Shown: piece after piece, positions 1 to 6,058 of the stretch | How the letters are laid out: each line of letters opens with the position of its first letter | Position numbering within the stretch: position 1 is the first letter of the stretch | Program-made: the position numbers and the translations under genes | DNA from: Kiritimatiellia bacterium | Lineage (GTDB): Bacteria > Verrucomicrobiota > Kiritimatiellia > RFP12 > UBA1067 | NCBI GenBank assembly: GCA_028707675.1 | Contig: JAQWAM010000085.1 | Span: forward strand, 1 to 6,245 | Reading direction: 5' to 3' | DNA: 6,245 bases | The notes under the pieces: generated by a model | The model's database searches: none | What the model saw: the letters and a program-made list of their open reading frames with translations, nothing else | Told to the model about the DNA's origin: nothing

Positions 1-40
1 CCTACCGGTTGCAACAATGTTTTAGTGCGACAAAACGTTC

Positions 41-46
41 AGGTGA
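41..46 (+). promoter_or_regulatory. Ribosome binding site of fmt
   Basis: AGGTGA is fully complementary to the TCACCT part of the usual 16S rRNA 3' end and lies 10 bases before ATG 57. It supports ATG 57 over the upstream in-frame TTG at 9, which would add 16 residues that do not look like Fmt. Confidence 0.55.
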
Positions 47-56
47 CAGGCAGAAA

Positions 57-1055
57 ATGCGCATTGTATTCATGGGTTCTTCGGAAGCCTCGGCTTACAC
101 GCTGCGGGCGATATTGAAATCGCCGCTGCTTAAAGTCGTGGGCATGGTGACGCAGCCGGACCGTCCTTCGGGCCGCCGGCAGCGCTTCACCCCCTGCCCG
201 TGCAAGGCGTACGCGATACAATGCGGGGTCGAGCCGATCGTTTGCCCGGAAAAGGTCAACGCGCCCGAGGTGATCGAGCGGATCGCGGGCTTCAAGCCGG
301 ATGTGATCGTGGTGGTGGCTTTCGGCCAGTTTCTCGGCAAGCGCCTGCTGACGCTGCCGCCGCGCGGCTGTATCAACGGACATTTCTCGCTCTTGCCTAA
401 ATACCGCGGTGCGGCGCCTGTGCAGGCCGCGATCGCCGCCGGCGACGCCATCACTGGAGTCACGGTCATGCGGATGGCCGAGGGCATGGACGACGGCGAC
501 ATGCTGCTGCAGGCGATCGAGCCCATCTGTTCAGACGACACGGCTGTGACGCTGATGGACCGCCTCGCGATATTGAACGCGGTAACGGTGGCCAAGGCGT
601 TGAAGCTGATGATCGGCGGCGAGCTGCCAGGCGACCCGCAGAACCACGCGCTGGCCACCTTCGCAAACAAGATGCAGAAATCCGACGGCTTGATCGGCTG
701 GAGTCTGCCCGCTGCCGTGATCGAACGGCGCGTGCGCGCTTACGACCCCTGGCCGGGAGCCTTCACGTTTATGCCTGAACGATTCCGCAAGCCCGGCTGG
801 CCCGGGCGCATCAAGGTGCTGCAGGCGGAGATACTCAAAGATTTACCTGCAGGGCTACAGGCCGGTCTGGCGCCGGGCACGGTCTGCGGCATCACGCCGA
901 CAGGACCGGCCGTGGCGACAGCCGACAAGGTGTTGTGCCTGACGGCCGTGCAGCCTGACGGCAGCAGGCGCATGGACGGTAAAGCTTTTCTTAACGGGCA
1001 TCCGCTGGTGATCGGAGACCGCTTCACCGGCGCGCCGGAAGGAGTGCAGATATGA
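57..1055 (+). CDS. fmt: Methionyl-tRNA formyltransferase
   Basis: This cytosolic enzyme transfers a formyl group from 10-formyltetrahydrofolate to the amino group of Met-tRNA(fMet), making the bacterial initiator tRNA. From ATG 57 it is 332 residues, close to the roughly 315 usual for the family. The Rossmann-type N-terminal domain opens with MRIVFMGSS and carries the tRNA-contacting loop QPDRPSGRRQRF (33-44). The hallmark INGHFSLLPKYRGAAP (106-121) supplies the catalytic Asn107 and His109, and GMDDGDML (143-150) supplies Asp145; these match Asn106, His108 and Asp144 of the E. coli enzyme. The C-terminal OB-fold region is marked by VRAYDPWPGAF (226-236) and the closing QPDGSRRMDGKAFL (299-312). 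The frame stays open upstream to TTG 9 and the window edge, but family homology begins at ATG 57, which has AGGTGA at 41-46 (10-base gap, slightly long). Its end overlaps the next gene by four bases (ATGA). No broken or missing motif is seen. Confidence 0.97.
   Translation: MRIVFMGSSEASAYTLRAILKSPLLKVVGMVTQPDRPSGRRQRFTPCPCKAYAIQCGVEPIVCPEKVNAPEVIERIAGFKPDVIVVVAFGQFLGKRLLTLPPRGCINGHFSLLPKYRGAAPVQAAIAAGDAITGVTVMRMAEGMDDGDMLLQAIEPICSDDTAVTLMDRLAILNAVTVAKALKLMIGGELPGDPQNHALATFANKMQKSDGLIGWSLPAAVIERRVRAYDPWPGAFTFMPERFRKPGWPGRIKVLQAEILKDLPAGLQAGLAPGTVCGITPTGPAVATADKVLCLTAVQPDGSRRMDGKAFLNGHPLVIGDRFTGAPEGVQI
1039..1044 (+). promoter_or_regulatory. Strong ribosome binding site of the M48 protease gene
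   Basis: AAGGAG lies seven bases before ATG 1052, inside the last codons of fmt. It favours ATG 1052 over the in-frame ATGs at 1067 and 1082. It also suggests the protease is translated efficiently in its own right, not only by coupling to fmt. Confidence 0.7.
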
Positions 1056-2422
1056 TATTGGCTAATATGTTCAAAAAAATCATGGGACGGCGTGGGCGCG
1101 CGGCGCTGGCAGCGGGAACGCTGGCGGCAGTGTCAGCGCTGATTTATGGTTGTGTGACCAATCCGATTACCGGTCAATCGCAGTTCAGCTTCGTCGGCAA
1201 GAGCCAGTTGCTGGCGCTCGCGCGCGAGGCTGTGCCGTCGCAGTTTTCGGCTGATTACGGAGTTGTCAACGATCCGGCGCTCAATGCCTATGTCGCGCAG
1301 GTCGGACGCAAACTGGTGGCCACGCTCAAGCCGACGGATGTGGTTTATCAGGACATGCCGTTCAGCTTTCAGGTAGTCAACGCTGTTTATGTCAATGCTT
1401 ACGCTTTTCCCGACGGCACGATCGCGGTGACCCGCGGCATGATCGCCGAGATCGAGAACGAGGCGCAACTGGCGGCGGTGCTGGGGCATGAGATCGCGCA
1501 TGTCAACTGCGGCCACACGGCGGCGGCGATCAGCAAGAGCACGCTGTATGACGCGCTGGTGTCCGGCACAGCGGGTTATCTGGCCGGCAAGGGCAGTTCC
1601 TGGGCTGATCTGGCGGGCACGGCGGGACAGCTCGGCAGCGCGGTGGTGCTGGCGAACTACAGCCGCGCACAGGAACGCCAGGCCGATCAGGGCGGCATGG
1701 AGTACATGGTGCGCGCTGGATATGACCCGCAGGGCATGGTCGGCCTGATGCAGTTGCTGGTGCGTCTGAGCGGCGCCAACCCTTCAGCCCTGGAGCAGAT
1801 GTTTTCTACGCACCCGATGAGCGCTGAAAGATTGCAGGCGGCGCAAGAGCGCGCCCGCACGCAATATGCGGGGATCAACCGCGGAGTGGACGGACGCGCC
1901 GCGTATTTGGCGGCTACCGCTGAACTGCGCAAGAGCAAGGCAGCGTTAAAGCAGTTTGAAACGGCAGAGCAGAATCTGGCGCGGAAACAGTACGCGGCTG
2001 CCAAAAGCGCCGCAGAGCAGGGTCTGAGGATTGCGCCGAACGATTATGTGGGGCTGATGCTGGCGGCGCAGGCCGCGCAGCAGGGCGGCAACATCGCGGC
2101 CGCGCAGCAGGCCGCCGCCCTGGCGGCGCGGGTCAAGCCGAACGGCGCGCGCGCGCAGAGTGTGCTGGCTCAGTGCGCCCTACAGCAGAAGAACTATGCG
2201 GTGGCGTTGAAACATCTGGGCGCTTTCGAGCGGCAGGTGCCGGGCGAGGCGCATACGGCTTTTTATAAAGGCATGGCCTACGAGGGCATGGGTCAGAAGA
2301 CGCAGGCGGCGCAGGCTTATCAGGGCTATCTGCACAAGGCTGGGGCAGGCTCGGCGCAGGGCCGCTATGCCGCGCAAAAGGCGCGGCAACTCGCGCCGCC
2401 AGCGGCCAAAAGCAAGCGATGA
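1052..2422 (+). CDS. M48-family zinc metalloprotease with C-terminal TPR region (probable lipoprotein)
   Basis: This is a probable envelope protease of the M48 (Ste24/LoiP/BepA-like) family, 456 residues long. Basic residues (7-16) and a hydrophobic stretch (17-32) end at IYG-Cys34, a plausible though non-ideal lipobox with Tyr at -2. The following CVTNPITGQSQFSFV resembles the mature start of M48 lipoproteins. The catalytic HEIAH is at 146-150 (two zinc-binding His and the general-base Glu147), and the third ligand is Glu208 in ERQAD (208-212). A conserved FSTHP (251-255) follows. Residues about 300-440 are Ala/Gln-rich paired helices with TPR character, as in BepA, where such repeats bind outer-membrane assembly partners. 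ATG 1052 overlaps the fmt stop and has a strong AAGGAG at 1039-1044; Met6 and Met11 are possible later starts. BepA, LoiP or a general quality-control protease all remain possible, so no symbol is given. Family assignment is firm; lipidation and substrate are inferred. Confidence 0.93.
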   Translation: MILANMFKKIMGRRGRAALAAGTLAAVSALIYGCVTNPITGQSQFSFVGKSQLLALAREAVPSQFSADYGVVNDPALNAYVAQVGRKLVATLKPTDVVYQDMPFSFQVVNAVYVNAYAFPDGTIAVTRGMIAEIENEAQLAAVLGHEIAHVNCGHTAAAISKSTLYDALVSGTAGYLAGKGSSWADLAGTAGQLGSAVVLANYSRAQERQADQGGMEYMVRAGYDPQGMVGLMQLLVRLSGANPSALEQMFSTHPMSAERLQAAQERARTQYAGINRGVDGRAAYLAATAELRKSKAALKQFETAEQNLARKQYAAAKSAAEQGLRIAPNDYVGLMLAAQAAQQGGNIAAAQQAAALAARVKPNGARAQSVLAQCALQQKNYAVALKHLGAFERQVPGEAHTAFYKGMAYEGMGQKTQAAQAYQGYLHKAGAGSAQGRYAAQKARQLAPPAAKSKR

Positions 2423-3360
2423 TACGCGATAACACTTTTACTGTAGGCGAAAAAGATGCGGGGTGCCGCCTGGACATGCTCCTGCTGGCAACGTTTCCCG
2501 GTTCCAGCCGCGCTTTCTGCCGCCAGGCGCTTGAACAGGGTCTGGTGCTGCACAACGGATGCCCGGCGCAGAAGGGCCACAAGGCGGTTGCGGGCGACAG
2601 GATCGAGGTTCGTGCTTTAAAAGAGGAAATCGACAACCGTGTCAGTCCTGACACTTCTGTGCCGCTTGAGATCCTTTTCGAAGACGCGCACTTGGTTGCC
2701 GCTAACAAGCCGTCCGGCATGGCGGTGCATCCTTTAAGCAGTGACGAGCGCGGCACGCTGATGAACGGTCTGGTAGCGCGACATCCCGAAATGGCGTCAG
2801 TCGGCGACCGGCCTTTGATGGCGGGCGCCCTGCACCGCATCGACACCGGCACCTCTGGTCTGGTTTTGGCGGCCCGCACGGCATCTGCCTTTGAAAAGCT
2901 GCGCGGACAGTTCGTCGCGCAGAGTGTGCGCAAAGTTTATCTGGCGCTGGTCGAGGGGCATGTGGCGGTGCCGGGTCATTTGGAGCACGAGCTGGCGCAT
3001 GACCCGCATCTGCCGCACTGCAAGATGGCGGACGCCGCGAAGCTGTCCGGCGCGCGCCGCCGCATGCGGGCCGTGACCGCCTACCGGCCCTTGGAACTGG
3101 TCAGTCGTTACACGCTTATGGAGGTGGTAATCCACACCGGCGTGACGCATCAGATTCGCTGCCAGCTCGCTCTGGCGGGCTGGCCGGTGGTCAACGACAC
3201 GCTTTACGGGGCACACCCGGTGATGGGTAGCGGACGCCACATGCTGCACGCCGCAGAAATCGAGTTCGAGCATCCGGCCAGCGGCGCATGTTGCCGCCTG
3301 CAGGCGCCGCCGGCCGCTGATTTTCAGGCTTTCATGCGGGCGGCGGGCGGCGTATCATAA
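2419..3360 (+). CDS. RluA-family pseudouridine synthase with S4 domain
   Basis: This cytosolic enzyme converts specific uridines in rRNA or tRNA to pseudouridine. It has 313 residues, normal for the RluC/RluD type. An N-terminal S4 RNA-binding domain (about 9-65) shows CRLDMLL, SRAFCRQALEQGLVLHNG and AGDRIEV. The catalytic domain follows: LVAANKPSGMAVHP (92-105), the signature HRIDTGTSG (139-147) with nucleophile Asp142, KVYLALVEG (172-180), HTGVTHQIR (239-247), VVNDTLYGA (257-265) and a closing LHAAEIEFEHPASG (276-289). The Arg often found in the TGRxHQIR motif is Val here (GVTHQIR), a variation outside the catalytic Asp. The ATG shares an ATGA overlap with the protease stop and has no good Shine-Dalgarno sequence, so translation probably depends on re-initiation. 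The target uridine cannot be read from sequence, so no rluC or rluD symbol is given. Nothing in its function links it to the genes on either side. Confidence 0.94.
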   Translation: MIRDNTFTVGEKDAGCRLDMLLLATFPGSSRAFCRQALEQGLVLHNGCPAQKGHKAVAGDRIEVRALKEEIDNRVSPDTSVPLEILFEDAHLVAANKPSGMAVHPLSSDERGTLMNGLVARHPEMASVGDRPLMAGALHRIDTGTSGLVLAARTASAFEKLRGQFVAQSVRKVYLALVEGHVAVPGHLEHELAHDPHLPHCKMADAAKLSGARRRMRAVTAYRPLELVSRYTLMEVVIHTGVTHQIRCQLALAGWPVVNDTLYGAHPVMGSGRHMLHAAEIEFEHPASGACCRLQAPPAADFQAFMRAAGGVS

Positions 3361-3368
3361 CAGGAATT

Positions 3369-4223
3369 ATGCGTAAAATTCGTTTTGCAACCGTCTTGCT
3401 GTTCTCGATTGCGGTGCGGTATGCCGCGGCGCAAAGCCGCCCGGTGGTGTTCGTATCCATCCCGCCGCAGGCGTGGCTGGCGCGGCGGCTGGCCGGCGAG
3501 GAGGTCGAGGTTCAGACTTTGCTGACCCCGGGCGCCAATCTGCATACCTACGAACCTGACGCGCGGCAGATCAAAAAACTTTCCGGCGCGGCGCTGTATC
3601 TGACCCTCGGCATACCTTTTGAAGTCACGCTGGCACAACGCGCCGCGCGGCTTAACCCGGGGATACGGGTGGCCGCGATGGATAAAGGCATTGCCAAGAC
3701 GGGCGCTCATGACCATGACCATACCGGAGCCCAATGCTGCGCTGGCGGCGCGGACCCGCACATCTGGCTTTCGCCACGCCTGATGGCGGCGATGGCTTCA
3801 AACACGGTCGAGGCGTTATGCGCGGTGTTCGCGCGCGCGCCGGACGTTTATGAGGAGCGGCTGCGCGCGACCGTGTCTGAAATCACGGCTGTCGACGCAG
3901 CGGTGCGCAAGACTTTGCAGGGGTTAAAAACCCGCACATGGGTAGCGTACCATCCGTCATGGAGTTATTTCGCGGCGGATTACGGACTGCGCCTGCTGGT
4001 GATCGAGCAGGACGGCAAGAGCCCTTCCGCCCGGCATCTGGCGGGGATCATCCGCGAGTCCGGGCTGGCCGGGGTCGGCAAGGTTTTCACTGAGCCGCAG
4101 TATGACCGGCGGCCGGCGGAGACGCTGGCTCGGCAGATCGGTGCGGCACTGCTGGCGATCGATCCTTTGCGTGAGGACTGGCCCGCGCTTTTGCTGGAGG
4201 TTGCCGCAGGGCTGGCGGATTAG
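3369..4223 (+). CDS. znuA: Zinc-type ABC transporter substrate-binding protein (ZnuA-like, cluster A-I)
   Basis: This is the periplasmic metal-capturing subunit of a zinc importer, 284 residues long. The signal peptide is about residues 1-21 (basic start, hydrophobic core, AAA before Gln22), with no lipobox Cys, so the product should be soluble. Family motifs are SIPPQAWLARRLAGEEV (30-46), LLTPGANLHTYEPDARQI (51-68), DPHIWLSP (129-136) and YHPSWSYFAADYGL (194-207). The expected ligands are His59, His131, His195 and Asp265 in AIDPL. His at the third position is typical of zinc-binding members, whereas manganese-binding relatives usually have Glu there. A short His/Asp loop, HDHDH (114-118), followed by Cys-Cys (123-124) sits where zinc-binding members carry a His-rich loop. 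The gene starts eight bases after the previous stop, with AGGA at 3362-3365 only three bases from the ATG. No Zur-like palindrome is evident just upstream. Zinc specificity is well supported but not proven. Confidence 0.93.
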   Translation: MRKIRFATVLLFSIAVRYAAAQSRPVVFVSIPPQAWLARRLAGEEVEVQTLLTPGANLHTYEPDARQIKKLSGAALYLTLGIPFEVTLAQRAARLNPGIRVAAMDKGIAKTGAHDHDHTGAQCCAGGADPHIWLSPRLMAAMASNTVEALCAVFARAPDVYEERLRATVSEITAVDAAVRKTLQGLKTRTWVAYHPSWSYFAADYGLRLLVIEQDGKSPSARHLAGIIRESGLAGVGKVFTEPQYDRRPAETLARQIGAALLAIDPLREDWPALLLEVAAGLAD

Positions 4224-4227
4224 GAGG
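4222..4227 (+). promoter_or_regulatory. Ribosome binding site of znuC overlapping the znuA stop
   Basis: AGGAGG is a near-perfect Shine-Dalgarno core four bases before ATG 4232, and its first two bases lie within the TAG stop of znuA. This fixes the znuC start and ties the translation of the two genes closely together. Confidence 0.75.
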
Positions 4228-4231
4228 ATAC

Positions 4232-5035
4232 ATGCTTCAGACATCACCGGCGGTCGAGGTGCGGGACGTATGCTTCGCTTACGGCGACCAAGAGGTGCTG
4301 CACAATGTCTCGTTCAGCATCGCGCGCAGGGAGCTGGTGGCGATCGTCGGCCCCAACGGCGGCGGCAAGACCACTCTGCTGAGACTTTTGCTGGGCGAGC
4401 TGCAACCGCGTTTCGGAAGCGTCCGGGTTTTTGGCGAACTCCCGGCGGTTTCCAAACGCCGCGTCGGCTATGTGCCGCAGGCAATCCCGTTTGACCCGCG
4501 TTTCCCGGTTTCCGTGCGCGAGGTGGTCTTGATGGGCAGGGTGGCGAAAGCCCGTCTGGGTATTTTCGGCAAGGCGGACCATACGGCGGCAGAGGAGGCG
4601 TTGGCGAAGGTCGGCATGTCCGGTTTCGCAGGGCGCGCGTTCGCGGAGATCTCGGGCGGGGAACGACAGCGCGTGATGATCGCGCAGGCTTTGGCGGGCG
4701 GCTCCGAAATGCTTTTTTTTGACGAGCCCGTCGCCAATGTCGACTCGAAACACGCCAGCCAGTTGTACAACCTTTTCAAAGAGCTTACTTCCGAAGGTGT
4801 CACGGTGCTGATGGTATCGCATAATCTGGGGGTTGTCACGGTACACGCCACGCAGATTCTGTGCGTGAACCGCACGGCCGGACTGCACGCCATCGGCGAT
4901 CTGGCCTCGCAGACTTTCACCGAGGCCTTCGGCGGCAGCCTCACGGCGATCCGGCACGATTCGGACTGCCATGTGCTTGATCCTTCATCCGCGATGCACG
5001 CGCCGCATCACGGGCAGGAGAGAGGGGCAAGGTGA
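4232..5035 (+). CDS. znuC: Zinc ABC transporter ATP-binding protein (ZnuC-like)
   Basis: This is the cytoplasmic ATPase that powers the importer, 267 residues long. It shows Walker A GPNGGGKT (40-47), Q-loop Gln83 in GYVPQ, the ABC signature SGGERQRV (141-148), Walker B MLFFDEP (160-166) with catalytic Glu165, and switch His197 in MVSHN. The signature has Glu where the consensus LSGGQ has Gln; this is a tolerated variant. FDPRFPVSVREVVLMGR (87-103) is typical of metal-importer ATPases (ZnuC/MntB group). The C-terminus beyond about 240 has five His and one Cys (HDSDCH at 242-247, then MHAPHH at 255-260), suggesting metal contact. An eight-T run at 4713-4720 encodes part of Walker B. The gene lies between znuA and the permease in the same operon. 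Function is certain at the family level; zinc rather than manganese follows mainly from the binding protein. Confidence 0.95.
   Translation: MLQTSPAVEVRDVCFAYGDQEVLHNVSFSIARRELVAIVGPNGGGKTTLLRLLLGELQPRFGSVRVFGELPAVSKRRVGYVPQAIPFDPRFPVSVREVVLMGRVAKARLGIFGKADHTAAEEALAKVGMSGFAGRAFAEISGGERQRVMIAQALAGGSEMLFFDEPVANVDSKHASQLYNLFKELTSEGVTVLMVSHNLGVVTVHATQILCVNRTAGLHAIGDLASQTFTEAFGGSLTAIRHDSDCHVLDPSSAMHAPHHGQERGAR
5029..5035 (+). promoter_or_regulatory. Ribosome binding site deciding the permease start
   Basis: AAGGTGA, which includes the znuC stop TGA, ends four bases before ATG 5040 and matches the anti-Shine-Dalgarno sequence over its whole length. It argues for ATG 5040 and against the in-frame ATG at 4971, which would put 23 non-family residues before the first membrane segment. 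Confidence 0.65.
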
Positions 5036-5039
5036 CCCA

Positions 5040-5882
5040 ATGCTCAGTTTCTTCAAAGACTTGCTGGAGTATCCTTTTCTGGTCAATGCCGTGCTGGCGG
5101 CGGTGCTGGCGGCTGTGGCTGCCGGTCTGACGGGCAGCCTGGTGGTGGTGCGGCGCTCGACCTATCTGGCCGGGGCTGTATCGCACAGTGTCTTGGCGGG
5201 CTTAGGTTTGGCCAGGCTGCTGCAGCGGCGCTTCGGCGTTCAGTGGCTGACCCCGATGGGCGGCGCGGCGCTTGTGGCGGTGGCGGTGGCCCTGCTGCTG
5301 GCGCGGCTGACCGCCCGCGGGCGGCACCGCTCGGACACGGTTCTGAGCGCGGTCTGGACCGGCGGCATGGCGCTGGGCGTCTCCTTTGTGGCTGCGACGC
5401 CGGGTTATCAGGACGACCTGATGAGCTATCTGTTCGGTTCCATACTGCTGGTCAGCGGCAGTGACCTGTTGTGGATGGCCGCGTTGAACGCTGTGATTAT
5501 CGCGGCGATGCTCTTGTGCTACAACCGTTTTCTGGCGATCGCCTTTGACGAGGGGTTGGCGCGTCTGCGCGGGGTCAACACCGCGCTTTACGAAACAGTC
5601 TATCATCTGCTGGCCGCGCTGACTGTCGTTTTACTGGTGCGCGTGACCGGGATTGTGTTGGCGGTGGCGCTGTTGACCCTGCCCGCGGCCGCCGCAGGTT
5701 TGCTGGCGCGGCGGCTGGATCACATGATGGTGTTGGCGGCGGCGATCGGCATCGCGGTCGGAGTTGGCGGGCTGGCGGTCAGTTACACACCCGGGTTGCC
5801 ACCCGGCGCGACGATCGTGGAGCTGGCGCTGGCGGTTTATCTCTTGGCCGCACTGGTCGGCCGCAGGTTCGCGCGCGGGTGA
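5040..5882 (+). CDS. znuB: Zinc ABC transporter permease (ZnuB-like)
   Basis: This is the inner-membrane channel subunit of the metal importer (ABC-3 family), 280 residues from ATG 5040. About eight to nine hydrophobic segments can be seen, roughly at 12-37, 46-62, 73-90, 104-118, 130-160 (perhaps two), 186-203, 205-222, 229-248 and 256-274. Family motifs include LTGSLVVVRRSTYLAGAVSHSVLAG (30-54) with the conserved Ser-His pair (48-49), MSYLFGSILLVS (128-139), a GVNTALYETVYHL segment (178-190) in the region that contacts the ATPase, and TGIVLAVALLTLPAAAA (203-219). The start lies four bases after the znuC stop. An in-frame ATG at 4971 would overlap znuC by 65 bases, but the binding site and homology point to 5040. 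It ends the tight gene run, and the next gene is 176 bases away. No defect is seen. Confidence 0.93.
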   Translation: MLSFFKDLLEYPFLVNAVLAAVLAAVAAGLTGSLVVVRRSTYLAGAVSHSVLAGLGLARLLQRRFGVQWLTPMGGAALVAVAVALLLARLTARGRHRSDTVLSAVWTGGMALGVSFVAATPGYQDDLMSYLFGSILLVSGSDLLWMAALNAVIIAAMLLCYNRFLAIAFDEGLARLRGVNTALYETVYHLLAALTVVLLVRVTGIVLAVALLTLPAAAAGLLARRLDHMMVLAAAIGIAVGVGGLAVSYTPGLPPGATIVELALAVYLLAALVGRRFARG

Positions 5883-5900
5883 GGATACGCCGTCCCTCCC

Positions 5901-5927
5901 GGCGGGAAACTCCTGCCCGAGCGGAGT
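5901..5927 (+). terminator. Possible stem-loop terminator region (no adjacent T-tract)
   Basis: GGCGGGA-AAC-TCCTGCC (5901-5917) can form a seven-pair stem with one G-U pair. Overlapping it, ACTCC-T-GC-CCGA-GC-GGAGT (5909-5927) can form a seven-pair stem with one bulged T. Only one of the two can form at a time. They begin 18 bases after the permease stop, a normal place for a terminator. The nearest run of T is about 60 bases further on, so intrinsic termination is doubtful; the stems could instead stabilise the mRNA 3' end or arise by chance in GC-rich DNA. Confidence 0.25.
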
Positions 5928-5997
5928 GACGCCTGCCGCCTGCCGCGGGCCGCCTGTCACCGCCGCGCCGCCCATTGCCTATTCCCTGTTTTTGTTG

Positions 5998-6026
5998 TTG
6001 TGTTCGCGACGCGCGACCGCTAGGCT
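5998..6026 (+). promoter_or_regulatory. Weak candidate sigma70-type promoter for the 6059 gene
   Basis: TTGTGT (5998-6003) and TAGGCT (6021-6026) are 17 bases apart and each keeps half of the consensus -35 and -10 bases. The inverted repeat TCGCG-ACG-CGCGA lies between them. This is the best-spaced pair I can see in the spacer, but the match is poor and the organism's promoter consensus is unknown. Confidence 0.2.
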
Positions 6027-6045
6027 AATGAGATTCTAAAAGCGC

Positions 6046-6053
6046 AAAGGAGG
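6046..6053 (+). promoter_or_regulatory. Perfect ribosome binding site of the partial secreted protein
   Basis: AAAGGAGG lies five bases before ATG 6059. It is the strongest Shine-Dalgarno sequence in the window and decides the start of a reading frame too short and truncated to judge by length. It also fixes the strand, against the open frame on the reverse strand of the same stretch. Confidence 0.8.
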
Positions 6054-6058
6054 CGGTT

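Larger units (their letters stand above)
5883..6058 (+). other. Intergenic spacer after the importer operon
   Basis: This is the only real gap in the window. It starts with GC-rich, hairpin-prone DNA (5889-5970) holding two mutually exclusive stem-loops and a tandem GCCTGCC repeat (5931-5944). A T-rich patch (about 5988-6004) follows, then a small inverted repeat, TCGCG-ACG-CGCGA (6004-6016), and a perfect Shine-Dalgarno sequence before the next gene. The switch from GC-rich to T-rich suggests transcription of the operon ends here and a new unit begins, but no textbook terminator is present. I see no convincing small gene. Confidence 0.6.

Noticed and set aside
2..25. A short frame (LPVATMF, then stop) at the left edge that could be the C-terminus of an upstream gene
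   Set aside because: Seven residues are not enough to support a gene; a peptide deformylase gene often precedes fmt, but nothing here shows it.
9..56. N-terminal extension of Fmt from TTG 9
   Set aside because: The 16 extra residues do not match the family, whose conserved start is MRIVFMG, and AGGTGA at 41-46 serves ATG 57.
1060..1090. Twin-arginine-like RR in the protease signal region (GRRGRAAL)
   Set aside because: It lacks the rest of the Tat consensus, and the following Cys fits ordinary lipoprotein export better.
2145..2156. Alternating GC run (six GC repeats) and a similar one at 3830-3840, possible Z-DNA sites
   Set aside because: Both fall inside coding sequence as Ala/Arg codons and are expected in GC-rich genes.
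2133..2933. Long reverse-strand open frame of 266 residues
   Set aside because: It runs opposite two well-supported genes, has no recognisable motif and is the kind of shadow frame GC-rich DNA produces.
4244..4972. Reverse-strand open frame of 242 residues opposite znuC
   Set aside because: It lies entirely under a gene with all ABC ATPase motifs, and its composition (Arg, Gln and His rich) is typical of an antisense shadow.
4971..5039. Earlier in-frame start for the permease at ATG 4971
   Set aside because: It would add 23 polar residues ahead of the first membrane segment and overlap znuC by 65 bases; ATG 5040 has a well-placed binding site.
5931..5944. Tandem GCCTGCC repeat in the spacer
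   Set aside because: Only two seven-base copies, in GC-rich DNA, with no further copies seen; not evidence of a repeat element.
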